Notes under the pieces: generated by a model
Told to the model about the DNA's origin: nothing
What the model saw: only the letters and a program-made list of their open reading frames with translations
The model's database searches: none
Shown here: piece after piece, positions 29,245 to 37,960 of the stretch
Numbering within the stretch: position 1 is the stretch's first letter
Layout: the number at the start of each line of letters is the position of its first letter
Assembly (NCBI RefSeq): GCF_008370495.1
Contig: NZ_VTUX01000001.1
Span: 806,001-870,000 of the forward strand
Direction: 5' to 3'
Source of the DNA: Pseudohalioglobus sediminis
GTDB taxonomy: Bacteria > Pseudomonadota > Gammaproteobacteria > Pseudomonadales > Halieaceae
Length of the DNA: 64,000 bases
Position numbers and translations under genes: made by a program

Positions 29245-30831
29245 TTAGGAAGACTGAGTGCGGCTGTGAGCCACGATGCGGCCGTAGTTGGCGGCGGGCA
29301 GAGCGGCGAAGTTACGCTGCCATGCTACGAAGCCAATCATCGGTGCAGGTGAAGTCACAGAAGTACACGCCATGGCCGGAATATCGTAGCCAAGAAGTGC
29401 TGCCAGCGGGTTTACAATCCCTGCTGTGTTGTACTCACAAACCTGAGTATTCGGAGCAGAAGTTGCAGCCAGGCTGGTCCAACCGAAGCGGGCGCCGTCA
29501 GGCTTGGGTACTTCGATGAACTCAGGAGCGTTCAGCACAGGTGCGGAACCCCACTGGATCACGTTCACTTCCTTGTCCAGAACATCGGTAGGAATATCGG
29601 TCGGCGGCTGCGGAGATACTACCAGGTCGCCTTCTTCAACTACGATGCCTTGCTCTTCACGATCGTACACAGTGAACTGTGCAGTCATCGGGATGTCGCG
29701 GAAGTCACAAGGAGGAATGACTTGTCCGTCAAGGCCTGTGCCGGTACCAGTGATGGTGGTGCCGCCGCGAGTACATACCTCGAGGCCGGTATCCAGACCA
29801 AACTGGTAGAAGGGCTGGTCGAACATCAGGTACTGACCAGGGATGGTTACAACCCAGTCGGTGTCAACAGAGAAGTCACCAGCAGAGTTGGCAGACCAGT
29901 CGTTGATCAGCGTCTGTGCACCCAGGGTTACGCGCAAGCTGTCATACACGGCAACGCCAGAAGTGGCACCGTCTGCAGCACAAGCGGGTTCAGGCGCACC
30001 ACCGAGCAGGTCAGGATGGTCGAAACCACACAGATCACCGTCGAATGTACCCAGCTGCTGGTTGGTCATGGCCGGGCCGTCGAGGTAGTTTTCAACGTGT
30101 ACAGCGTTGTCGCCGAATTCCACACCGGTTTCATCAGACTTGATGAAGTAGGACACTTTCAGAGAGTTAGGCGCTTCTTCCCAAACGTTGGGAACCGGAG
30201 TCGTTGCGCTTACTGCGCGGACGAACTGGTGCGTTACACCTGAAGAGATCACACCACGAGTGGCCAGGTTAGCGTTGCCAGCCGCATCACGGTTACGGAA
30301 GAAGTTATCACGTACGCCGGCACAGTCAGCAGGTACGCCAGTGGCGTCGTGCTTGGCAGCCAGAGCGACAGCAGAAGTTTCAGAAGCCGGAGAACCCATG
30401 CTCAGGATCTCGATGTAACCAGTCTCTGCGCCTTCACGGTAGATGTCAGGCATTACGAAACCGCCAGCGGGGTAAGCCGGGGCAGTACAGCTGTTGTCGT
30501 TGGAGATGAACTTGATGTCTTCGCCAGACGCCTGGACGAAGCCGGTGTACATGTCGTTCGGGGACAGTACAACGTTAAAGTCCAAAGCGTCCATGGAATC
30601 ACGCGCGCGACGGAAGCGGATTTTCAGCGCCTGTGTGCGAGCAGAAGTGTTAATAACGTTTACGCCGGTAGCGTAACCTTCCTGTACTGTGTAGTACGGA
30701 ACGATCGCCAGGTCGCCGAGGTCAGTTTCAGCAGCCAGGTCACCAGTTTGCGCGTTTACAGTGCCTACATAGCCGGCAGAAGCAGCTGCAACCGCAGCAA
30801 CAATGCCAAGAGGCTTGAAGTTTGTGTTCAT
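29245..30831 (-). CDS. Exported surface-type protein, apparently abundant, unknown family
   Basis: The 528-residue product has a clear signal peptide (GIVAAVAAASAGYVGTVNA-Q, cleaved near residue 28). The mature part is rich in Ala, Thr, Asp and Val and begins DLAAETDLGDLAIVPYYTVQEGY; it has eight cysteines, few charged helices and no membrane anchor. I recognise no catalytic motif. Similar exported proteins occur in marine Gammaproteobacteria without assigned function. A strong promoter, a good ribosome binding site (AGGAG six bases before ATG) and a strong terminator suggest a highly expressed single-gene transcript. An S-layer-like or secreted structural role is inferred, as is modification by the neighbouring glycan genes. 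Confidence 0.75.
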   Translation of the reverse strand: MNTNFKPLGIVAAVAAASAGYVGTVNAQTGDLAAETDLGDLAIVPYYTVQEGYATGVNVINTSARTQALKIRFRRARDSMDALDFNVVLSPNDMYTGFVQASGEDIKFISNDNSCTAPAYPAGGFVMPDIYREGAETGYIEILSMGSPASETSAVALAAKHDATGVPADCAGVRDNFFRNRDAAGNANLATRGVISSGVTHQFVRAVSATTPVPNVWEEAPNSLKVSYFIKSDETGVEFGDNAVHVENYLDGPAMTNQQLGTFDGDLCGFDHPDLLGGAPEPACAADGATSGVAVYDSLRVTLGAQTLINDWSANSAGDFSVDTDWVVTIPGQYLMFDQPFYQFGLDTGLEVCTRGGTTITGTGTGLDGQVIPPCDFRDIPMTAQFTVYDREEQGIVVEEGDLVVSPQPPTDIPTDVLDKEVNVIQWGSAPVLNAPEFIEVPKPDGARFGWTSLAATSAPNTQVCEYNTAGIVNPLAALLGYDIPAMACTSVTSPAPMIGFVAWQRNFAALPAANYGRIVAHSRTQSS

Positions 30832-30889
30832 AGGAGACTCCTAATGTTTAGTCTTGTTTACAACCTAATGTACTTACGTTGCTAGCGCT

Positions 30890-30917
30890 ATTATTGCTAG
30901 CTGCAGCCAGCTGTCAA
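30890..30917 (-). promoter_or_regulatory. Strong sigma70 promoter of the surface-protein gene
   Basis: On the minus strand a perfect TTGACA (30917-30912), a 16-base spacer and AATAAT (30895-30890) lie about 60 bases before the ATG. The -10 box is flanked on both sides by the palindrome GCTAGC (30896-30901 and 30881-30886), a possible operator. Confidence 0.72.
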
Positions 30918-30930
30918 CCGACAACTACAG

Positions 30931-31371
30931 CTAATAGTTGGCACTAAACCACCACTCACCGTCGACAAGGATCCACCTCTCGTGCAGTTCGCGTGGCATA
31001 GCACCCAACGCTTTAGCCGCAGCTGAGGTTTGTTTGGTTGGCCTGGACATGACCCGGACCACCACACTTGCTACAGCTGCAGACGGATCATAGTGAGTTA
31101 CCTCGATCCCTGTCAACTCCCAGTCAGCGGTATATGAAAACTTTTTTACATACAGATGCTTAGGGAAAACTTCTCTATAAGCAGGCGAACTGTACTCCCA
31201 GGCCTTGCCCCAGTCGTGGGCGATGCGCGCCTGCCAGCGCTGCTCCACCCTGTCACGTAGCACCTGGCGCTGCTCCTCGGTGAGTTCCCGGGAGGGTTCG
31301 GCAGCCTGTTGACAGCCTGCGAGAAAGACCACTAGGACCGCAGTGAGCGGCAATAAAAATCGCTGTAACAT
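30931..31371 (-). CDS. Small lipoprotein, unknown function (NTF2-like?)
   Basis: The product of about 146 residues has a lipoprotein signal ending in the lipobox FLAGC, with Cys at about residue 20, so it should be lipid-anchored in the periplasm. The mature part contains RVEQRWQARIAHDWGKAWEY, and the C-terminal RWILVDGEWWFSANY is reminiscent of NTF2-like folds; this is a weak resemblance. ATG 31371 is chosen over ATG 31389 because the likely transcription start is near 31400 and a weak AAGA precedes it. It is transcribed toward the surface-protein promoter. No known family was recognised. Confidence 0.7.
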   Translation of the reverse strand: MLQRFLLPLTAVLVVFLAGCQQAAEPSRELTEEQRQVLRDRVEQRWQARIAHDWGKAWEYSSPAYREVFPKHLYVKKFSYTADWELTGIEVTHYDPSAAVASVVVRVMSRPTKQTSAAAKALGAMPRELHERWILVDGEWWFSANY

Positions 31372-31407
31372 ATTGATTTTCTTGACCATTTGTTTCAGAG
31401 GGGCGCG

Positions 31408-31413
31408 ATTATA
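31408..31413 (-). promoter_or_regulatory. Candidate -10 element for the lipoprotein gene
   Basis: A perfect TATAAT on the minus strand lies 36 bases before ATG 31371. The -35 region is weak. The rest of the 247-base gap up to gspD (31414-31618) shows no other gene or clear hairpin. Confidence 0.45.
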
Positions 31414-31618
31414 CTCGAATCGACATTGAATTGATATGAACCCGCGAAAAGCCCACCAGCTACAGTGCCCGATGACAGAGGCATATGCTGCTTCGGGGCG
31501 CCTGCAAGCGGGCCCGAAACACGCCGGCCAGGACCCGTAAGGTCGTCCCCAGAGGCGCGATACCAACCAATGCGGTAACGGATACTAATTTTCGTGAAAA
31601 GTACCAAACGGGGGCGGT

Positions 31619-33787
31619 CTAGATGTCATCTTCGTCGATCAGCTCGAGATTGCGCACGCGCGCGCGCATCTCACGGCTGACTTCCCTGAGCTCGGATTCA
31701 TTGTACAGGGCCCGCGGAGTAATGATGACCAGCAGTTCGGTGCGGTTGCTGGTGTCCGAATCCGTGCCGAACACCGAACCGACAAACGGAATCGAGTGCA
31801 ACCAGGGTAGCCCCTGTGACGCGGTGCTGGCATTCTCACGGATCAGCCCGCCCAGCACCACTGACTCGTTGGTGCGCACGGCAACGCGGCTTTCGATATT
31901 GCGCTCAAGAAAGGCACGCTGGCCGGTGGCAGCGTCGATTTCACCGACATCGGTCACCGACTGCTTCACATCCATGGTCACCAGGCCGCCCGCATTCACC
32001 GAGGGTTTCACCTCCAGCTTCACGCCGGTATCCCGATAGGAAATAGACTGGGTAACGCGATCGCTATCGCTGGCCAGTGACTCGGTCTGGGAATCAATGA
32101 TCGGTACCTGCTGGCCAACGTGGATGTAGGCTGAATGATTGTCCAGCACCATCACCGAGGGTGTGGAGATAATGTTCAGCAGGCTCTCTTTGGCCAGCGC
32201 ATTCAGTACCGCGCTGACATCGCCCATGGCGTTCGTTACGGTATAGGAAAAGCCGGGCAATATGGACGCCGGCCCCGTTGCATCGGCAATACTGGAGAGA
32301 ATGCCCTCGCCATTGTAGTCACTGCCAATACGGTTGGAAAAAGTCCACTCCAGACCGTAGCGCAGTTCGTCCGTCAGGCTGACTTCCAGGATGCTCGCCT
32401 CGATGATGACCTGCGTGGCCACCACGTCCAGCTGCTCCAGCGCCGACTCGATAATGCGGTACTGCATGGCACTGGCGTAGATCATCAGGGCGTTGTTTTC
32501 GTCATCCGCCACCACACGCACATCCGGCCCGCCCTCGCGTCCGCCCATCATCGCCTGCATATTCAGGTTGGCTACCGAACTACCCGCTTTAACGTTGTTG
32601 CTGGACTTGCGACCGCTGCCGAATGTCGAGCCCACGGATTCAGGCGACATGCCCGGAGCAACACCACCGGCGTCGCCCACACTGTCGCCGTAACTGTTGT
32701 CAGTGCCGCCTGAACCGGAGTAGATGCTGTTGATCAGCTTGGCCAAACGCTCTGCCGTGGTGTTCTGTACGGGATAGACATAGAGGCGCTGGTCGAACTG
32801 CGAATAGTGCGCCGCATCCAGGCGTTCAATCCATTTCTGTACGCTGTCCAGGTAATGCGCACGCGGCGTCACAATAAGGATGCTGTTGAGGCGCTCAACC
32901 GGCACCACCCGCACCATATCCTTGAGGTTACTGCCCCCCTCCTCGCTGCCCATCATGGCATCCAGTGCCAGCGACACTTCCTCGACACTGCTGTTCTCCA
33001 GCGGGAACAAGCCAACCGACATACCCTTGAGCTGGTCAACATCGAAGGTGGAGACAATATCCAGCCAGCCGTCCAGCTGCGCTCGCGTGCCGGCAAGCAT
33101 CAGCAGGTTGCGGGTGCTGTCCACGCGCACAAACGCGGACTCCTCGGCCACCGGTTTGAGGATCTCCGCCATGTTTTTGGCGCTGATAAATTGCAGGGGC
33201 ACGATAACGGTGGAGTAACCGGCGATATCGTCGCGCGGATTGGTCACCTGCGGCGTCAGCTTGCTGCCGCGGTTGGAACCGGTCACCAGGTAGCGGCCGT
33301 CACTGCCACGCACCATGATGGTGTTATTCGCCTTGAGCAATGACTCCAGCACCCCCAGCAACTGTGCACGCGGAATAGGAGTTCGCGTACGCAAGGTGAC
33401 CTGCCCCTGTATGGGATGATCGACGATGTAATCGAGATTGAGAATGTCGCCCATGATGGCGTGGGTGACCTCACTGAGCGGCGCCTGCTCGAAATTAAGG
33501 CTGACGTCATCACCCACAAACCTCACCGGCTCCTGCTTCTGTGGCATGTTGATATGGCGGTCGGTGCCCTTGTAGACGACGGCCTGTTGCTCCGGCTTGT
33601 CCTCGTTATCCCTGGCGAGATCGGCTGCCGAAGTGGCCAGCGGCTTTTCCTGCGCCGCGGCCTCGCCCGGTGCTGTCGTATCGACCGCCGTTGAGTCACT
33701 CCCCGTGGTGGCGCAGCTGCTTAGCAAGGCGAGCATCAATGCTGCTGCCGTGATCCGATTCGTTTTCATTCCTGTTGGCCTGTTCAT
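31619..33787 (-). CDS. gspD: Type II secretion secretin GspD
   Basis: GspD forms the 15-mer outer-membrane channel of the type II secretion system. The product of about 722 residues has a lipoprotein-like signal (ALMLALLSSC), an N0 domain (VSLNFEQAPLSEVTHAIMGD), repeated N1-N3 domains with a Gly/Ser-rich insertion in N3, and the secretin core (VIIEASILEVSLTDELRYG, HVGQQVPI, VKLEVKPSVNAGGLVTMDV, LLVIITPRAL). The lipobox implies self-piloting. Possible starts are GTG 33803-33805 (overlapping the gspC stop), ATG 33787 and ATG 33769; 33787 is a compromise. It is the last gene of the operon. Confidence 0.94.
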   Translation of the reverse strand: MNRPTGMKTNRITAAALMLALLSSCATTGSDSTAVDTTAPGEAAAQEKPLATSAADLARDNEDKPEQQAVVYKGTDRHINMPQKQEPVRFVGDDVSLNFEQAPLSEVTHAIMGDILNLDYIVDHPIQGQVTLRTRTPIPRAQLLGVLESLLKANNTIMVRGSDGRYLVTGSNRGSKLTPQVTNPRDDIAGYSTVIVPLQFISAKNMAEILKPVAEESAFVRVDSTRNLLMLAGTRAQLDGWLDIVSTFDVDQLKGMSVGLFPLENSSVEEVSLALDAMMGSEEGGSNLKDMVRVVPVERLNSILIVTPRAHYLDSVQKWIERLDAAHYSQFDQRLYVYPVQNTTAERLAKLINSIYSGSGGTDNSYGDSVGDAGGVAPGMSPESVGSTFGSGRKSSNNVKAGSSVANLNMQAMMGGREGGPDVRVVADDENNALMIYASAMQYRIIESALEQLDVVATQVIIEASILEVSLTDELRYGLEWTFSNRIGSDYNGEGILSSIADATGPASILPGFSYTVTNAMGDVSAVLNALAKESLLNIISTPSVMVLDNHSAYIHVGQQVPIIDSQTESLASDSDRVTQSISYRDTGVKLEVKPSVNAGGLVTMDVKQSVTDVGEIDAATGQRAFLERNIESRVAVRTNESVVLGGLIRENASTASQGLPWLHSIPFVGSVFGTDSDTSNRTELLVIITPRALYNESELREVSREMRARVRNLELIDEDDI

Positions 33788-33801
33788 TTGGTCTTTTAAT
33801 A

Positions 33802-34530
33802 TCACCTTGCGCCCCTGTCGCCGCCACCCAGACTGAGGCTGTCGCCGCCGGCCGCGGGTGCGGGCTTACGCTTGTTACCGGGAGGCGCCTGTTTGCGGGG
33901 CGTAGCCTCGGCCTGGGCAGCAGGGGGCGCATCACTGGCCTCTGCCTTACTGCCCTCGGCCGCTGGCAATTCCTCCGGCGGCACTTCGGCAAACTCGATC
34001 TTGCCCCGTTTCAGTGCCAGTTTTGCCTCGCGCCCATTGCTGCTGAAAAGGGCTTCTGTCGATCCCACGGACTGCAGCGTCCAGCCCTTGATTTCCTGGC
34101 CCACGGTCACGCGGTGTTTCTTGTCTTTTGCCAGCACGATAATGCCGGCGGAGTCGCCTGCCCCGAACACGCCGGCCAGCTTCAGGCCTTCAATTTTTTG
34201 CGGCTTGGCATCTTTGCTTGCACTTGCCGTGGTTTCGGCGGCTGGCTGCTCAACTGCATTCACAGGCCTGCGTGTTACCCAGAACAGCGGGCGCTGGCGT
34301 ATACCCGCGCGCGCATCTGCGGGCACCGCCTGCATCGCCACCAGGTCCCGGGTCGCCAGCGCTTCAGAGGTAGGGCGAACCGGATCGGGCACCGACGGCA
34401 CAATCGCCCGGTACAGCCCCCAGAGCACCTGCAACACCAGCAGCAGCACCAGCACCAGCAGCACAAGTTCCACGCGCCGTTCAGTCTGCAAGGGTTCGGT
34501 GAGGTTGCGGTAGCGGCTGGCCAGGTTCAT
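33802..34530 (-). CDS. gspC: Type II secretion inner-membrane protein GspC (XpsN-like)
   Basis: The 242-residue product has one N-terminal membrane segment (about 20-45, very Leu/Val-rich), a Pro-rich stretch and a homology-region domain around KIEGLKLAGVFGAGDSAGIIVL and TVGQEIKGWTLQSVG (about 112-165), which in GspC contacts the secretin N0 domain. The tail is Ala/Pro/Lys-rich and probably disordered; no PDZ domain is present. Its position between gspM and gspD is as in Xanthomonas xpsN. ATG overlaps the gspM stop (ATGA). Confidence 0.85.
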   Translation of the reverse strand: MNLASRYRNLTEPLQTERRVELVLLVLVLLLVLQVLWGLYRAIVPSVPDPVRPTSEALATRDLVAMQAVPADARAGIRQRPLFWVTRRPVNAVEQPAAETTASASKDAKPQKIEGLKLAGVFGAGDSAGIIVLAKDKKHRVTVGQEIKGWTLQSVGSTEALFSSNGREAKLALKRGKIEFAEVPPEELPAAEGSKAEASDAPPAAQAEATPRKQAPPGNKRKPAPAAGGDSLSLGGGDRGAR

Positions 34531-35096
34531 ATCACCGACCTCAGCGACAACAGGCGGATGGAGACAGTAGCCTCCTGCACTTCCGGCTGGTCTTTGCCAC
34601 GGCGCGTTCGCGTGGGCCAGACATCCAGCCCCTCAACAATAATCAGCGGCGTGAACTCGGCGATTTCCGCCAGCGCGCGATCGAGGCTGTCCATGTCACC
34701 TGCCACCGTGAGTTTGACGCCGATATAATCAAACTTTTCTTCCTCACGCACCGGCAACACCTGGCTGTTACTGACATTCAGGCCCGCATCGGACATCAAT
34801 TGCCTCACATCGGTCTGCATCGAGGCGGCAACAGATGCGCGCTCCTCACTGGCCGGATACACCAGGCGCGCGATCTGCTGCTGGGCCATAACCGCCGAGT
34901 CATTGAGTTGCTCCTGCACCTGCTGCAAGCCCTGCAAGCGCGCAATACGCGGCGCCAGGCGCTCTATGTCACCGGCATAGCCGGCGCGCAAGCCCCAGAC
35001 ATTGAATAACAGGTTCAGGTATACCAGTAACGGAACCAGCAGGGTAAGACCACAGATGATGGCGCTGCGACGATGTGACTTGATCCAGTCGATCAC
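34527..35096 (-). CDS. gspM: Type II secretion protein GspM
   Basis: The 189-residue inner-membrane protein has a short cytoplasmic start, a membrane segment (AIICGLTLLVPLLVYLNLL) and a periplasmic ferredoxin-like part, ending in strand-rich YIGVKLTVAGDMDSLDRALAEI. This is the GspM type (subtype b) found in Xanthomonas-like systems. It partners GspL in the assembly platform. The start is GTG 35096, overlapping the gspL stop (GTGA). Confidence 0.82.
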   Translation of the reverse strand: MIDWIKSHRRSAIICGLTLLVPLLVYLNLLFNVWGLRAGYAGDIERLAPRIARLQGLQQVQEQLNDSAVMAQQQIARLVYPASEERASVAASMQTDVRQLMSDAGLNVSNSQVLPVREEEKFDYIGVKLTVAGDMDSLDRALAEIAEFTPLIIVEGLDVWPTRTRRGKDQPEVQEATVSIRLLSLRSVI

Positions 35097-36106
35097 GATG
35101 CCTGACCCCGCAACTGAATCTTGAGGTGGAACTGCTCGACACTGGTGCCGGGTATCTTGCGGATCGGGCTGGCGGCGATAACCCCGCTGTAATCCGCCTG
35201 TTCTGTCAGCATTTCCATTACCGCCGCCGCATCGCTTGCCCGCCCACGCAGGTCGATCTCCTGGGCTCCGACGGACAGGCGCTCTACGTAAGCCGAATCA
35301 CCCAGGATTTCAGTCAACCGCGCCAGTTCATGATGTGCGTTGGGATAGCGCGCCACAATGTCATTGACCGCGCCGACCGTTTCGTTGGCGCTACCCAGCA
35401 TGGCGCGCATGCGTGACGCATCTGCTGCTTCACGCTGTACCACATTGGCGAGGCCTTCTACTCGACCCAGTTCCAGTTTCTTGAAGCCGGCGCCGACACC
35501 GGCGAGGGTCAGTAACAGCAAGGCGGCCACGGCTACCATCGCGCCCACCCGAATCAGGCGCCGACGATAACAGCGCTCGCGGGCACCCTCACCAAAACCA
35601 CGAATGACAACCATGTTGCCGTCTACTTCGACCCAGGCTTCCTGGGCATGGGCGTCGTGGCTGTCGTAATGCTGGCCTATAAACGCCATCGCCGCGCTCA
35701 GTGAGACGATAACCAGGTCGAGTTGCAGCGTGTCATCTGTGCGCCCGGAGATATACCAGCCATGCCCCGTGTCTGCGGTGGCGAACGGGCTGTTTGCAGC
35801 CACTTCCAGGGCAATGGCAGATTCCAGATCCGCTTCTACCGCCAGCGGCAGTCGCAGGCGCCGTACCAAGACTTCCTCTTCGGGCAGCAGCACGGCGTTG
35901 CAGTCAGCCTTTACCGCATCTGTCTCGCGACCGGCGTGATAGACCCGCGCGCCGCGCTCGGTTTGCAGCCTGACCGGTTCATCGAGGTGGGTGCGCACGG
36001 GAGAATCATAGGCCCACAGCAGATCGCGCCATGCGGCGACAAAATGCCGACCCAGTTGACGCATGTCGTAGCCGAACAGTTCCCAGTTCTGACCCGAATC
36101 AAACAT
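35093..36106 (-). CDS. gspL: Type II secretion protein GspL (PilM/PilN-like)
   Basis: The 337-residue product has a cytoplasmic actin-like part of about 180 residues (VLLPEEEVLVRRLRLPLAVE, IALEVAANSPF), one membrane segment (VGAMVAVAALLLLTLAGVGAGF at about 187-208) and a periplasmic PilN-like coiled domain (ELARLTEILGDSAYVERLSV). It links the ATPase GspE to the pseudopilus platform with GspM. The cytoplasmic part is shorter than in Vibrio EpsL, as in Xanthomonas-type systems. It is encoded 15 bases after gspK. Confidence 0.82.
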   Translation of the reverse strand: MFDSGQNWELFGYDMRQLGRHFVAAWRDLLWAYDSPVRTHLDEPVRLQTERGARVYHAGRETDAVKADCNAVLLPEEEVLVRRLRLPLAVEADLESAIALEVAANSPFATADTGHGWYISGRTDDTLQLDLVIVSLSAAMAFIGQHYDSHDAHAQEAWVEVDGNMVVIRGFGEGARERCYRRRLIRVGAMVAVAALLLLTLAGVGAGFKKLELGRVEGLANVVQREAADASRMRAMLGSANETVGAVNDIVARYPNAHHELARLTEILGDSAYVERLSVGAQEIDLRGRASDAAAVMEMLTEQADYSGVIAASPIRKIPGTSVEQFHLKIQLRGQAS

Positions 36107-36121
36107 GCACGATCCCCGTTA

Positions 36122-36961
36122 TCATTGTTGTCTTCCCACTACCCTGGGAGCCTCGGTGCGCACACCTCTCCACGGTAGCGAGGACCCTCTTGCGGCCTCG
36201 GTCTTCAACCAGCGGCGTCGCAGCCAGGTGCGCCCGCCGTAACTGACCAGCGCGTCGGCCCGGTATACGCCACTGCGCAGGCGGGCGCTGGAGCTGTTCG
36301 CCGACATCGATTCACGTCGTTTCGCGACCGCGCCTGCCTGCCCCGGATTGAGCGCGATCAGTATGTCCAGCATCTGCTCCGGCGCGGCGCTCCAGTCGAC
36401 CGAGCCGCTGGCCCAACTGCCGGCGACGGCGTAGTCGCGAATACCATCCAGTAAAGTGCGGTTCACACCGTCTACCCGCAGCATATCTTCCAGCGAATAG
36501 AAGCGCCGCATTTTCACCCGCGAGCGTCGCTGGCTGGCCTGATTGGTATCGGCCGCGCCACTGCGCCACTTTAACACACTGGCAGCCACGTTTTGCGCCT
36601 CGCCGGGTTCCAGCCTGCCGGCAAACTGAAACAAGGCCTGTAACACTTCGGCGGGGGCACTATTGATATCCACGAAGCCCGAAGCCGGGATAATGCGCAC
36701 CAGTACATCGACGTCACCCAATCGATGACGGGACTCTGAAATCAATGGTCCCTGCGCTGAGACATCGAATCCGCTCCTGCGTTCCAACATAGCTAACTGT
36801 ATCGCGCCATCGCCAGCGGCCACTGCCTTGGCCCTGGCCAGGTGAATCTGGGTGGTCTTGGTGTCGACCCGGGCCGAGGCCACAATACCGGCGACCAGCA
36901 GCGACATGCCGGCGATAAACCAGACCACGATCGCCAGCGCGACGCCACCCTGCCGGTTCAT
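36122..36961 (-). CDS. gspK: Minor pseudopilin GspK
   Basis: GspK is the large pseudopilin at the pseudopilus tip. The 279-residue product starts MNRQGG-VALAIVVWFIAGMSLLVAGIV, a prepilin leader with cleavage after Gly and, as usual for GspK, no Glu at position 5. It contains the helix-hairpin-helix-like FVDINSAPAEVLQALF and the large globular insertion (KMRRFYSLEDMLRVDGVN). The ATG overlaps the gspJ stop. Confidence 0.9.
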   Translation of the reverse strand: MNRQGGVALAIVVWFIAGMSLLVAGIVASARVDTKTTQIHLARAKAVAAGDGAIQLAMLERRSGFDVSAQGPLISESRHRLGDVDVLVRIIPASGFVDINSAPAEVLQALFQFAGRLEPGEAQNVAASVLKWRSGAADTNQASQRRSRVKMRRFYSLEDMLRVDGVNRTLLDGIRDYAVAGSWASGSVDWSAAPEQMLDILIALNPGQAGAVAKRRESMSANSSSARLRSGVYRADALVSYGGRTWLRRRWLKTEAARGSSLPWRGVRTEAPRVVGRQQ

Positions 36962-37563
36962 CGCTGCACCCGCATGATAAGCTCCGGCCAGAACCGGCCC
37001 GATGACTTCACTTGCAACCTGGCCAGCGCCGGCGCGACCGCGTTTTCTTCCCAGCTATCAACCCACTCGCCGCCATATTCGGCACGCAGGCTTACGGCAA
37101 ACTCCTCGAGGTTGTCCACCAGTGTCCGCGAAGGCGCTTCCTGCCATGCCTCGTCCTCAAGGCCGGTCGCAGTGGGCTCGAGCCAACGCAACACCAGTCG
37201 CTCACCGTCAGCAGCGACACGTACCACGTGGGTGCCGCCATAGGCCTCACCGAAGAGCAGGTTGGTTTTCCATTCCAGGTACCCCTCGCCGATACGGAAA
37301 TAAGTCGCCTCGCGCCCGCCGCCGCCCAGGGACAGTCCGCCGCCGCCACTGGCGCCCACTACGGCTGACTCCATCAGGTCGCGCAGGAATTCGCTAACCG
37401 TGCGCACCTCATCCACGCGCGCACTGACTTTCTCCAGTGCACTCTGGGTGTTGCCCAGGGTGCGCATGGCGGTCACGGTGCCCATCAACACCAGGCTGAG
37501 GATAGTCAGGGCGACCAACACTTCAACGAGGGTAAAACCGGGTGCCTGTTTACCGCGATCCAC
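36958..37563 (-). CDS. gspJ: Minor pseudopilin GspJ
   Basis: The 201-residue product has a prepilin leader with cleavage in KQAPG-FTLVEVLVALTILS (Gly at -1, Phe +1, Glu +5), followed by the globular domain with ATYFRIGEGYLEWKTNLLFG and RLVLRWLEPTATG. GspJ joins GspI and GspK in the tip complex. The start is GTG 37563, overlapping gspI by 14 bases. Confidence 0.9.
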   Translation of the reverse strand: MDRGKQAPGFTLVEVLVALTILSLVLMGTVTAMRTLGNTQSALEKVSARVDEVRTVSEFLRDLMESAVVGASGGGGLSLGGGGREATYFRIGEGYLEWKTNLLFGEAYGGTHVVRVAADGERLVLRWLEPTATGLEDEAWQEAPSRTLVDNLEEFAVSLRAEYGGEWVDSWEENAVAPALARLQVKSSGRFWPELIMRVQR

Positions 37564-37960
37564 TGTCGCCCCCCTCTACCACAGAATGCAGCACGATTTC
37601 CCGGCGTTTGCTGCCATCAAACCAGGCCACCACAACTTCCAGCGCATGCATGCGGGCCTGGCCGAGTCCCGTGCGCTCGAGCTCGATCGGACTGGTCTGC
37701 ACGCGCCACATATAGCCGCTTGCTGTCTCGCCCTCGGCATTGACGCCCTCGGCGGGCACCACCCCGTGGTCGGCCAGCAGCGAGCGCGCCATTTCTACGC
37801 CATAAGCGTAGCGCTCCCCTGTGCGGACATTGCGCGTGGCACCGCTCGCGGCCTGGTACAACGCACCCAGCGCGAGTGCGAGAATGGATATCGCCACCAT
37901 CATTTCCAGCAGGGAAAAACCCCGCTGGCCACTGGCGGCAGAATCGTTACGGCTGCTCAT
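37550..37960 (-). CDS. gspI: Minor pseudopilin GspI
   Basis: The 136-residue product has the leader and N-terminal helix SGQRG-FSLLEMMVAISILAL (Gly -1, Glu +5) and a small C-terminal domain (MWRVQTSPIELERTGLG). It nucleates the tip complex with GspJ and GspK. It overlaps gspH and gspJ by 14 bases each. Confidence 0.9.
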   Translation of the reverse strand: MSSRNDSAASGQRGFSLLEMMVAISILALALGALYQAASGATRNVRTGERYAYGVEMARSLLADHGVVPAEGVNAEGETASGYMWRVQTSPIELERTGLGQARMHALEVVVAWFDGSKRREIVLHSVVEGGDSGSR

